Origin: Ideonella sp.
GTDB taxonomy: Bacteria; Pseudomonadota; Gammaproteobacteria; Burkholderiales; Burkholderiaceae_C
Direction of reading: 5' to 3'
DNA: 64,000 bases
NCBI GenBank assembly: GCA_016721465.1
Contig: JADKIA010000028.1
Location: 682,001 to 746,000, forward strand
Position numbers and translations under genes: made by a program. The notes beneath the pieces are model-generated. The model had not been told where the DNA came from. It did not search any database and saw only the letters and a program-made list of their open reading frames with translations. Below are positions 45,151-53,094 of the stretch, piece after piece (the first letter of the stretch is position 1; every line of letters begins with the position of its first letter).

Positions 45151-47222
45151 GCGACCGACGGTGGCTTGGGTGGGACATTGTCGGGTTCGACCTTCGGCAC
45201 GTGGATCGTGGCCGGCTTGAAGGTCGAGTGGTGATCCGAAGGTGTCATGCCGCTGCCCGAGTCGATGGGAGCAGTTGACATCTGCCGGTTCTGCAGCGCC
45301 GCGGCCATGGCGTCGAACACTTCGAAGAGCTGCCCGAACTCGTCCTTGCGTTGCTCGGCAATCCGGTGGTCGAAACGACCCTTCGCAATCTCGCCCATCG
45401 ACTCGCTGAGCAGGCGCACCGGCTTGGCAAACCAGTCGGCCACGAAGTACATGGCGATCGCCACGGCCAGCACAGTGACAACAGCCAGGATGATCATCAG
45501 CGAAATCGACAAACGCGCCACCTGGGTCAGTGGTTTCTCCGGGATGCCGAGCGCGACTCGACCCACCTGCTTGTCATGAAAGGTGATGGGCGACTCGAAA
45601 CCCAGCACCGACTCGCCGTTGACCACGTAGCGCGTGGCCGTGGTGCTGCCCGCCACCTTGGACAATCCCTCGGACTCGGGCGCCTTGTAGGGCGTACCGG
45701 CCACCATACCTGGAACACTGGACACCCTGACGACACCGCCGAGGTCCACCACGACCACGCGCTCGAAGTTGCGCGTTTTCATGATCTCTTGAATCGACAC
45801 CTCCACCGATTCCCAGTCCTCGCCCAGCACGGCAGCAGCGTTCTGCGCTGCGATGAAGCGGGCCAGCGAGGCACCATAGTCGCTGACCTGGTTCATCATC
45901 GCGGCCACCTGGCGTTGCGTGATCACGGTGGCGGTGAGGCCCATCACCACCGCGACGATCAAGGCCATGGTGGCCGCCCATTTCACGCGCAAGGGGACGA
46001 TGCGCGGGCGATTCTTCGCGGAACTGGCCTCGTCGATCTCGGCCAGCACCTTGATCAGGGCCTCGGTGAGTTCGGCTCCGGTCTGAAAGCGCTTCTCGGG
46101 CTGCTTGGCCAGGCAACGGTCCACCACCCGTCGCAACGAGGCGGGCACGCCCTGGCGCTGCTTGTCGATCGGCGGCGGATCCTCGTTGGCGATCTTGGAC
46201 ACCACCGCCACCAAGTTGTCGCCGCGGAAGGGCCGCTGGCCCGTCAGCATCTGATACAGGACGATGCCCGCCGAGAACAGGTCCGACCGCCCATCGATGC
46301 GATCCCCACGGGCCTGCTCCGGCGACATGTACTGTGGCGTGCCCAGGATGTCGCCGACGCGGGTGCGGTCGGTCGAGTCGTCGCTGGGGTTGTCGATGTG
46401 GGCGATGCCGAAGTCCGTCACCTTGATGGTGCGGCTGTCGCGCAGGCGAAGGATATTGCCCGGCTTGATGTCGCGGTGCACGATGCCCTTGGCATGCGCG
46501 AAGTCCAGCGCGCGCGCCAGTTCGATGCCCACCGTCACCACCTCGCGCACGGGCAAGGTCTTCTTCTCTTCCAACTCATCGGCCAGCGATTCGCCGGTGA
46601 GCAATTCCATGGCCATGTAGGGCCGGCCATCGATCTCACCGACATCGTGCACGACCGCAATGTTCGGGTGCGACAGCCGCCCGGCTGCGCCTGCCTCGCG
46701 CAGAAACCGAGTCCTGCAGCCCTCGTCCTCGCACAACGAAGGGTGCAGGAACTTGATCGCCACATCGCGGCCGATGCCCGGGTCATGCGCCTTGAACACG
46801 GTGGCCATGCCGCCACGACCGATCCGCTCGAGGATCTCATACCGGCCGACCCGGCGGATGTCCGCGCCCTCTGCCTCGCGTTTGCCGGGCAGGGTGCCGG
46901 TGAGCAGTCGCGACGCGTCGAGCAAGCCACTGCCCGACGCGGGGGCCGCCGAGGCATCCGGAATGGTGGGCATGGTCGGCGCGGCGTCCGCGGCCGGGGA
47001 AGGCAAGGGTGGCGGCGTCGTGCTGATATGGATCGTCGGCGCCTCGTCGTTGGCTCGGCCGCCGCCCGCTGGCGGCAGCACCATGGTCTCGGCCGCCCCG
47101 AAGTCGGGCAGCGCCATGCCGCCAGGCAGCACCTGCGTGGCGTCTTCGTCGAAGGTCGCCTTGTCGCGCGCGCTCCCTGGGCGTTTGCCATCAGGCACGG
47201 TGGGGGGGTGGTGGTCAGTCAT
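45147..47222 (-). CDS. Membrane Ser/Thr protein kinase with extracytoplasmic sensor and HAMP domain
   Basis: The 691-residue protein begins with a disordered Pro/Ala/Thr-rich region (1-125). A Hanks-type kinase follows (about 128-395) with GRGGMATVFKAH, VAIK Lys157, HRDIKPGN Asp251, TDFG and GTPQYMSPEQAR. A transmembrane helix (about 416-436), an extracytoplasmic sensor-like domain (437-570), a second helix (571-597) and a HAMP domain (598-650) come next. This layout resembles histidine-kinase sensors with a Ser/Thr kinase in front. It heads an operon with the deacetylase and TPR lipoproteins. PpkA-type kinases also control T6SS, whose genes lie 11 kb away; that link is inference. Confidence 0.9.
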   Translation of the reverse strand: MTDHHPPTVPDGKRPGSARDKATFDEDATQVLPGGMALPDFGAAETMVLPPAGGGRANDEAPTIHISTTPPPLPSPAADAAPTMPTIPDASAAPASGSGLLDASRLLTGTLPGKREAEGADIRRVGRYEILERIGRGGMATVFKAHDPGIGRDVAIKFLHPSLCEDEGCRTRFLREAGAAGRLSHPNIAVVHDVGEIDGRPYMAMELLTGESLADELEEKKTLPVREVVTVGIELARALDFAHAKGIVHRDIKPGNILRLRDSRTIKVTDFGIAHIDNPSDDSTDRTRVGDILGTPQYMSPEQARGDRIDGRSDLFSAGIVLYQMLTGQRPFRGDNLVAVVSKIANEDPPPIDKQRQGVPASLRRVVDRCLAKQPEKRFQTGAELTEALIKVLAEIDEASSAKNRPRIVPLRVKWAATMALIVAVVMGLTATVITQRQVAAMMNQVSDYGASLARFIAAQNAAAVLGEDWESVEVSIQEIMKTRNFERVVVVDLGGVVRVSSVPGMVAGTPYKAPESEGLSKVAGSTTATRYVVNGESVLGFESPITFHDKQVGRVALGIPEKPLTQVARLSISLMIILAVVTVLAVAIAMYFVADWFAKPVRLLSESMGEIAKGRFDHRIAEQRKDEFGQLFEVFDAMAAALQNRQMSTAPIDSGSGMTPSDHHSTFKPATIHVPKVEPDNVPPKPPSVA

Positions 47223-47467
47223 TGAGCGTGGATTGTGCCCGCAGGGTCGCCTCAGCGTCGAGGCCAACCGCTGTTCGGCTCAACGGTGAAATCGCCTGGC
47301 CTCTGTGGTGGCCATCGCCGCGAATCACGTCGGCTGCGCATCGGTTCGGCGGCGGGGCGAAGGTGGCCCGGCAGTGCGGTAGTCCCCCAAGATCCGCAAT
47401 GCGCAAGACTTGATTTGAAAGTTACATTGCGCACTGTCCGTGCTCGGTGATTTGGTGTCGTGATCTG

Positions 47468-47478
47468 AAGGAGGTGGT
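47468..47478 (+). promoter_or_regulatory. Strong Shine-Dalgarno AAGGAGGTGGT before the ion-channel gene
   Basis: A near-perfect anti-16S complement AAGGAGGT lies close before ATG 47481, stronger than almost all other sites in this window. The 258-base gap (47223-47480) between the divergent kinase and channel genes contains an AT-richer stretch around 47408-47428 that could hold a promoter. Confidence 0.6.
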
Positions 47479-47480
47479 CC

Positions 47481-48452
47481 ATGCGAAAGCTGCGGTTTCT
47501 GATCGGGGTCCTGTGCTTGGTTTGCCTGTCTTGGGCCGGCCGGGTCCAGGCCCAGCCGGCGGAAGTGATTGTGGGAAGCTACATCAACAAGATTCAGGAT
47601 CTGAGTTTCCGAGAGAACAAGTACGTCTTGGACTTTTACGTGTGGTTTCGTTGGAAGGCCGAAGGCGCATTGGCCGACTACAAGCCGCTCGAGAGCTTCG
47701 AGATCATCAATGGCCGCATCGACAGCAAGACGAGCGTGGTCGAGAAGAAGATCGGCGAGCTGAACTACGCTTCCGCGCGCATCACGGCAACGATTGCGGA
47801 GACCTGGGACCTGTCCGACTTCCCGTTCGATTGGCACCGCACCCAAGTGCGCTTCGAGGACAGCCAATTCACATCGAAGGACCTGGCGTTCGTGGTCGAC
47901 AAGGCCAATTCACGTCTGGGCGATGAGATCGACATGGCCGGATGGACCGCCAGCAACTTCGGCGCCAACGTCGAACGCAAGCTCTATCGCACCAACTATG
48001 GGGACACCTCGCAGCCCACCGATGCCCAGAGCGAATATTCGCGCTATGTGATTGCCTGGGATATCGACCGCATTGGCTGGGGCGCCGCGATCAAGCTGCT
48101 GTCGACGGTGTTCCTCGCCACGGCGGTGGCCTTTGTCTCATTCATGGTCAAACCGTCGGACCTGGATGCCCGCTTCGGCATGGGCGTGGGGGCATTGTTC
48201 GCGGTGGCGGCCAGCGAATTCATCGTCTCGTCGGCGGTGCCCGACTCTGCGTCGCTGACGGTGGCCGACAAGCTGCACACGATCGCATTGGGTGGCATCT
48301 TTCTCACGCTGCTCATCTCGGCGTTCTGCCTGCGGCTGGAAGTGAGCGAGCGCGAGGAATTGGCCTTCAAGATCGACCACTGGAGCTTGGCCATCCTGCC
48401 GCTGCTGTTCTATGGCTGGATGGGGTGGGCAATCTACAGGGCTTCGCACTGA
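47481..48452 (+). CDS. Prokaryotic pentameric ligand-gated ion channel homologue
   Basis: The 323-residue protein has a signal peptide (1-25, ending VQAQ). A beta-rich extracellular domain follows (about 26-195), with LDFYVWFRW and the hallmark FPFD at 114-117 of Cys-loop-like receptors, followed by WHRTQVRFED. Four membrane helices then run at about 201-223, 230-252, 263-285 and 300-318. The second begins with the LDARFGMGVGALF pattern and ends before a Pro-containing loop, as in pore-lining helices of this family. The Cys pair is absent, as in GLIC and ELIC. Ligand and ion choice are unknown. Confidence 0.78.
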   Translation: MRKLRFLIGVLCLVCLSWAGRVQAQPAEVIVGSYINKIQDLSFRENKYVLDFYVWFRWKAEGALADYKPLESFEIINGRIDSKTSVVEKKIGELNYASARITATIAETWDLSDFPFDWHRTQVRFEDSQFTSKDLAFVVDKANSRLGDEIDMAGWTASNFGANVERKLYRTNYGDTSQPTDAQSEYSRYVIAWDIDRIGWGAAIKLLSTVFLATAVAFVSFMVKPSDLDARFGMGVGALFAVAASEFIVSSAVPDSASLTVADKLHTIALGGIFLTLLISAFCLRLEVSEREELAFKIDHWSLAILPLLFYGWMGWAIYRASH

Positions 48453-48515
48453 CGGGCTTTGCCTGACCAAGAGCGAAAGGAGCGGGCGGGAACGGCGCCG
48501 CTGGCGCCCGCGTCC

Positions 48516-50480
48516 TCAGCTGTCTCGAACCTTGCCGGAATAGAAGTCACCGCCCAGGTCCTTGGGCAGGAAAGCTTCGACGAGATAATCCGCCACGGGC
48601 GCATCCGGGGGTACTGAGGGGAAGTCTTTCCGGAAACTCTCGATCGTGACTTCGTTGGTGAAGCCTTTGCGCGTCTTGCTCGGCGTTGGATCACCCACCT
48701 TCACTTTCACGACCCGAGGTGTTGCTCCCGGAGCAGTGATTCGGACGGTGGCCTCTGTGGACTTGTCGATCGGGGTGTCGCCCACCGATTCGACCGCAAG
48801 TCTCAGGGTGTCGTTGGCCTTGAAGTAGCGGTTGTTGGCCTGGCTTTCGAGCATCCATCTGGCCTCCGCACCCTTTTCGACAAAGGTGTGAGGCTCGCGT
48901 CCATCGGTGCTCGGCTTCTCTGGGGCACCCTCGCGCAAGGCCGCCCAGGTCTGGTTTCCGATGGTGCCATCCACCTGCAGCTTCTTCTCCTTCTGGAATT
49001 TCAACACGGCTGCCTGGGTGCCCGCTCCAAAGTCCCCGTCTTCTGGCAGGTTGGACTTGAGGTGGAAGTTGAGCAGCAACTGAGCGTACTCCACCCAGCC
49101 ATCCGGGCTCTTGTCGCCTTTGCGGAGCGTCGGTTGCTTCGCTTCGACCGGGGGCTCGAATGGCGGCTCTGGCTCGGGCTCTGGTCCTGGCTTTGGTCCA
49201 GGTTGTGGCCCTGGCTGCGGCCCAGGGCCTTCGCTGCCGCCTGAGATGGTGAACGCCGCCGGGACGTTTTCCTCGCCCTGGCCGATCTGATCGACCGACT
49301 TGAATCCTGCCGTCTGCGGCGTCAGCGAGGCATCGGTGGTGTTCTTCGCGCCTTCAGGGTTGTCCCATTCGATGCGCCACGCCGCCACCATGGGCGAACC
49401 AACTTCCCAGACGATGAAGCCCTTGCAGCCTTGGTCCGGGCTGTTGGGCGTCTCGACCGACACCACGGTGATCGAACTGCCCGGAGCCACCGTATCCGGC
49501 ACCAAGGCCATGAAGTCGCCGCGCTCGTGCCCCGAATCGGAGAGCTTGAGTGGCAGTTGCGTGTCGTTCTTCACCGTGATCAGGCAACTTGACTGGAGAT
49601 CAGGACCAGGCGCGGGATTCGGATTCGGATTCGGATTGGGGTTCGGATTGGGGTTGGGGTTGGGGTTGGGGTTCGGTCCAGGCCCCGCCTTCTCGTTCAG
49701 GATAAAAAGGTACTTGACGTCGTTCTTGCCACTCATGCCAGGCTTCGGAACCTCGAACTGCGAGGCGTTCGGGCCCTCGACGCGGGCGTCCGCGGAGTTC
49801 TTCGTCCCGGCAGCCACGCCGAACGGATTCTCGAAGTGAAGAATCCAGGCGGTGCCTTGTGGATCAAGGATGTACTTGACGGTGGCTTCGACGCCGGTGG
49901 TGCTGAACACAAGCACTTTGCTGTTCTTCGCGGCGAAGCGTCCTGACTGGTCCATCGGAGCGACCTGACTGGGCGGGAATGTGACGTATTCGCCGTGCCG
50001 AATGCCGGGTGTCCTGCCGGAATCGTCGTCAGAGTCGTCGAGACTGGCGGTGTCCAATCTCAGCACGCGCTGGGTGTTGTTGTTGATGGCGCACGTGGCC
50101 CGGCGATCTGTCAGATCGTCGATGACGCCTGGAATGATCGGAAGGATGTCCTCAGGCCCAATGCCCACCAACGCCTCGTCGGCCGACTTGATCTGCTTGG
50201 GCTCGGCATCCAAGCCTGGCGGGCGCTTCAGCTGAACTTGCGACCTTTCATTCGTCGCTGGCGCGCCGCCAGCGACCGAGCCCAGGTCGATGGACCCGAG
50301 TGGATTCAAGGTCGGCTTGATCAGCGATTTCAAGCCTTTGCCATGTTCGGGCGCCAAAGTGCCGTTTGCCTGCTCGTCCGTGTCACTCGCTTTGTCCAAG
50401 ACTTCCGTCGGCGCTCCGCCAACCAGCGAGCCAAGCTCCTTGAGCCACGCCCGTTGTTCGCCTGAAAGCGTTGTTCCCAT
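48516..50480 (-). CDS. Modular protein with duplicated beta domains and a peptidoglycan-binding domain
   Basis: The 654-residue protein has no signal peptide. The N-terminal part repeats LGSLVGGAP (17-24) and LGSVAGGAP (66-74). Two related beta-rich domains (about 128-263 and 297-415) both have a CxIxNxTQxxL start and a late W-I-x-W/H-F-x-NP-x-G-x-KN motif. They recall aegerolysin-like membrane-binding folds, which is tentative. A Pro-Asn repeat (269-292) and Pro-rich linkers separate them. A PG_binding_1 domain follows (about 455-518, AVLKFQKEKKLQVDGTIGNQTW), then an Ig-like C-terminus (530-654). It is the last gene of the T6SS-side cluster and could be a secreted effector or envelope protein. 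Confidence 0.72.
   Translation of the reverse strand: MGTTLSGEQRAWLKELGSLVGGAPTEVLDKASDTDEQANGTLAPEHGKGLKSLIKPTLNPLGSIDLGSVAGGAPATNERSQVQLKRPPGLDAEPKQIKSADEALVGIGPEDILPIIPGVIDDLTDRRATCAINNNTQRVLRLDTASLDDSDDDSGRTPGIRHGEYVTFPPSQVAPMDQSGRFAAKNSKVLVFSTTGVEATVKYILDPQGTAWILHFENPFGVAAGTKNSADARVEGPNASQFEVPKPGMSGKNDVKYLFILNEKAGPGPNPNPNPNPNPNPNPNPNPNPAPGPDLQSSCLITVKNDTQLPLKLSDSGHERGDFMALVPDTVAPGSSITVVSVETPNSPDQGCKGFIVWEVGSPMVAAWRIEWDNPEGAKNTTDASLTPQTAGFKSVDQIGQGEENVPAAFTISGGSEGPGPQPGPQPGPKPGPEPEPEPPFEPPVEAKQPTLRKGDKSPDGWVEYAQLLLNFHLKSNLPEDGDFGAGTQAAVLKFQKEKKLQVDGTIGNQTWAALREGAPEKPSTDGREPHTFVEKGAEARWMLESQANNRYFKANDTLRLAVESVGDTPIDKSTEATVRITAPGATPRVVKVKVGDPTPSKTRKGFTNEVTIESFRKDFPSVPPDAPVADYLVEAFLPKDLGGDFYSGKVRDS
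49615..49676. repeat. Hexanucleotide microsatellite coding for a Pro-Asn run
   Basis: About ten tandem copies of a 6-base unit (GGATTC, GGGTTC or GGGTTG on the plus strand) encode alternating Pro and Asn in the linker between the two beta domains of the 654-residue protein. Unit gain or loss keeps the reading frame, so the linker length could vary between strains without knocking out the gene. Confidence 0.85.
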
Positions 50481-50504
50481 GTCTGCCTCCGATTCCCTTG
50501 CGGG

Positions 50505-51863
50505 TTAGCTGATGGCTCGTGCCAGCTTGGTCAAGCTGGCGGTCAACATCGCCTTCAGCTCGGTTTTCACGCCAAACGGGTTGGCGTCGAGGTGGGCGAT
50601 CAATGGCTCGGAAGCGACATAGCGGATGTAGTCGGCCAGGATGGCCCTCGTGATGCCCAGCTCGGCTCGACGCTCGCCTGGGTCAGGCGCGGCGCCAGCC
50701 TTGAGCAGCGATTCGGACAGGCGCGTGTCAAGCCGGCCGACGATGCGGTCAAGCTGCTTCATCTGGTCGTTGATCTGCTTCACGACATCCGCGCCCTCTT
50801 CGGCGAGCTGGGCTTGCACCGCAGCCTTGAGGGCCTCGATGTTCTTCTGCATCAGATCGCGCGTGGTGTCCCACAGCAGCGGCGCACGAGCCAGCTCTGG
50901 CGGTGGCGCCGCGACGCCGCCACCCGTAGTGGATTTGGGCGGCTCGTCGGCCGCCTGCTCGCCTTCGCTCCCGAGATCACCGTCGTCTTCGTCGGCTTCA
51001 GCTTCATCGTTCGCCGACTCGTCGTCCTCATCGGTGTCAGCGTCGTCTTCGGCATCGTCCTCGGCAACGTCGTCGTCTTCGTCGTACTCGCCATCCTGGG
51101 TCCGGCACTTCACCTTGATCCGCTGATTGGTCTGTTTCAGCAGCGCCGCAGTGATCAACTTGCCCATGCCCGCCACGTCGCGCTCCAGCACAAACATGAC
51201 CTTGCCATGTTCGCGAATGCAGTCGCCGTGGATGTACTTGATGCCTCCGGAGACGCCCAGCTCATCCTGCATCAACTTGCGCCGCGCTGGCGGTATCGGC
51301 TTGCGCGACAGCAGCACGACCACCTGTTTGCCGGTGGTGGCGAGCAATGCGTACATCCTCTCGCCCTTGCTCTTGACCGAGCGCAGCAGAGGAATCAACT
51401 TGGTCGTCAGCAAGGCCGACGCTTCATCACCGTCCTCGTCGGCGTCTGTGTCCTTGTTGCTCTTCGCGTCGTCCTTTTCCTTCTTCTTGGCCTGTGCCTC
51501 CGCGTCGGCCTTGGCTTTCTTTTCGGCCTCGGCCTTGGCCTTCTTTTCCGCTTCGAGCTTGGCGTGGCGCTCCTTTGCGCCCTCGGCCGCGGCCTTGGCC
51601 GCCTTTCGCTTGGCTTCTTCGGCGGCAGCGATGACCTCGATAACGTGTTTGAAGACGCCGGTGTTCGCGGCGACCTCCTTCGACTTCTTCAGAATGCCCG
51701 CCTGCTTCAGCACCTCTTCGAGAATCTTCAAAACCTCGTCGTGGGCGTCGTCGTCGACCTTCTTCAAATCGACCAGCGTCTTCTGCAACCCGGTGTCCTT
51801 GATCTTGTGCTTGGCCGAAAGGTCTTTCCAAACGCTGTCACTGAGGAACTTGGCATCGCTCAT
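50505..51863 (-). CDS. Unrecognised acidic/Lys-rich protein, paralogue of the 56037-57365 gene
   Basis: The 452-residue protein has an N-terminal helical part (1-85), a long Ala/Lys/Glu coiled coil (85-135) and a core at about 149-254 (LLTTKLIPLL, GKQVVVLLSRKPIPPARRK, KYIHGDC, FVLERDVAGMGKLITAALLK, KVKCR). A very acidic Asp/Glu tract (258-320) and a helical C-terminus follow. The core matches the other paralogue almost motif for motif. I do not recognise the family. No signal peptide or membrane segment is present. ATG 51863 (MSDAKFLSDSVWKDL) is preferred over the frame to 51896. It lies 24 bases upstream of the beta-domain protein gene. Confidence 0.8.
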   Translation of the reverse strand: MSDAKFLSDSVWKDLSAKHKIKDTGLQKTLVDLKKVDDDAHDEVLKILEEVLKQAGILKKSKEVAANTGVFKHVIEVIAAAEEAKRKAAKAAAEGAKERHAKLEAEKKAKAEAEKKAKADAEAQAKKKEKDDAKSNKDTDADEDGDEASALLTTKLIPLLRSVKSKGERMYALLATTGKQVVVLLSRKPIPPARRKLMQDELGVSGGIKYIHGDCIREHGKVMFVLERDVAGMGKLITAALLKQTNQRIKVKCRTQDGEYDEDDDVAEDDAEDDADTDEDDESANDEAEADEDDGDLGSEGEQAADEPPKSTTGGGVAAPPPELARAPLLWDTTRDLMQKNIEALKAAVQAQLAEEGADVVKQINDQMKQLDRIVGRLDTRLSESLLKAGAAPDPGERRAELGITRAILADYIRYVASEPLIAHLDANPFGVKTELKAMLTASLTKLARAIS

Positions 51864-51892
51864 CGCAGATTTCCCTCGTTGTTGGGTTTCGG

Positions 51893-52327
51893 TCAAAACC
51901 GCCAGGTCACCGTCAGGCTGGCTTCCTTCAGCTTCATGGCCTTGAAGTCCATCTTGACGTCTGGCGTGATGCTGACGTTCTTGCCCAGCGGCACGCCCTT
52001 GGCCTTGATGATGTCTTTGATGAAGTCTGGCAGCTTCATCAGCTCCTTCTCATTCGCCGCCGTCTTTGCGGGCGGCTCAAGCAGCATCAGGTCGACGCGC
52101 AATTCAGTATTCGCTGTCTCGATCTGCTTGCGCAGGGCGGCATAGGACTTCTTCGCCTCAAGCAGCTTCTTCTTGTCGTCTTCACTTGGCGGCTTCTTGC
52201 CTTCCAACTCGGTGATCTCGGCGTCGAGCTTGACCAACTGTTTGGCCGGGCCCTCCACCTTGCCCTTCCAGCGTTCGACGGCACGCTTCACGGCGTCTTT
52301 GAACTTGTCGGTGGCGATGTCGGACAT
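51893..52327 (-). CDS. Small hypothetical protein in the T6SS-side cluster
   Basis: The 144-residue protein (MSDIATDKFKDAVKRAVERW) has an N-terminal coiled coil (about 10-75, Lys/Glu-rich). A C-terminal part reads LPDFIKDIIKAKGVPLGKNV and ends in SLTVTWRF. The family is not recognised. AGGAG lies just before ATG 52327. The open frame to 52408 is unsupported. It is followed 29 bases later by the first core paralogue and is probably its co-transcribed partner. It has no signal peptide. Confidence 0.72.
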   Translation of the reverse strand: MSDIATDKFKDAVKRAVERWKGKVEGPAKQLVKLDAEITELEGKKPPSEDDKKKLLEAKKSYAALRKQIETANTELRVDLMLLEPPAKTAANEKELMKLPDFIKDIIKAKGVPLGKNVSITPDVKMDFKAMKLKEASLTVTWRF

Positions 52328-52437
52328 GGCGTGCTCCTGATGACTGTGTGCGGCGTGATTTGAAAGCATCCAGAGCGCTTCAGCCACCCCTAGATTGGCT
52401 CGCAACATTCACCTGGGGCAGGGCGTCACATCGTGCA

Positions 52438-52469
52438 GTGGCGCAACCACGGTTTGAAGCTTGCGCCAC
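52438..52469. other. 9-bp stem-loop in the gap after the lipoprotein gene
   Basis: GTGGCGCAA (52438-52446) and TTGCGCCAC (52461-52469) are perfect inverted repeats around a 14-base loop. They lie in the 236-base gap between the lipoprotein gene (ends 52564) and the small-protein gene (starts 52327). No T-run follows on either strand. It may be a weak terminator or an operator for the downstream three genes. Confidence 0.4.
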
Positions 52470-52563
52470 CGGCATCAGAGCCGGAGCTTCCAGGGCATAC
52501 CCACATGGGTTGAAGGCAAATGCCGTGTTCCCGGTTTGGTCGCCCAATCGGGACCTTGGTCGA

Positions 52564-53094
52564 CTATGGTGCGAGTAGCTCGAACTTTGCGGGAGCTGAA
52601 CTGAGCAGCTCCCGTAGATGCGCAGCGCCGTCCGGAGCCTTGGGGATGCTCTTGGTTCCGTCCTGATAGTGGGCAGTGACCTGATAGACCCCGGGCTTTT
52701 CCATATCGAAATTGTTCGACAGGCTGATCTGCTTCGACACCACTTGGCCTGGATTCAACACTTTGAAGTCACTCACATTGGCTTCGCCTGCCCGCACGTG
52801 AGACGAAAAGGGAATCTGTTTACCGTCAGGACCGACGACATCAACCCACACCTCCCTCATCGTGACGGGTGATTGGATGATATTGAGCAGCATGCGTTGA
52901 TTGACCCAAAGTCGCTGGGAGCTTGTGTTCTTGAGCTGAACAGTCAGATTGACGTCTTGTCCCCGCCTGACCTGCTGTGACGCGAGTTTGATCTCTAACA
53001 CGGACTTGGTTTCCATGAGGTTGGTTTCTCCTATGCACGCCCCCCCAGTGGAGAGGAAGAAAATCGTAGCGAGCAAAATTGATGACGGCTTCAT
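52564..53094 (-). CDS. Exported small lipoprotein, possible immunity protein
   Basis: The 176-residue product starts with a signal peptide (MKPSSILLATIFFLSTGGAC). The Cys at 20 suggests lipidation, although the GGAC lipobox is not canonical. The mature part looks like one Ig-like beta sandwich (VLEIKLASQQVRRGQDVNLTV, then VQLKNTSSQRLWVN, then VSKQISLSNNFDMEKPGVYQVTAHY). It overlaps the stop of the 972-residue repeat protein by ATGA. A periplasmic protein coupled to a possible metallopeptidase toxin is the usual setting of an immunity protein, but that role is inferred. Confidence 0.78.
   Translation of the reverse strand: MKPSSILLATIFFLSTGGACIGETNLMETKSVLEIKLASQQVRRGQDVNLTVQLKNTSSQRLWVNQRMLLNIIQSPVTMREVWVDVVGPDGKQIPFSSHVRAGEANVSDFKVLNPGQVVSKQISLSNNFDMEKPGVYQVTAHYQDGTKSIPKAPDGAAHLRELLSSAPAKFELLAP

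Noticed and set aside
45351..47225. Plus-strand open frame of 624 residues opposite the Ser/Thr kinase
   Set aside because: Antisense shadow; the kinase motifs on the minus strand are complete.
49615..49676. CRISPR-like or regulatory short repeats
   Set aside because: The 6-base unit is continuous and encodes Pro-Asn pairs within an open reading frame.
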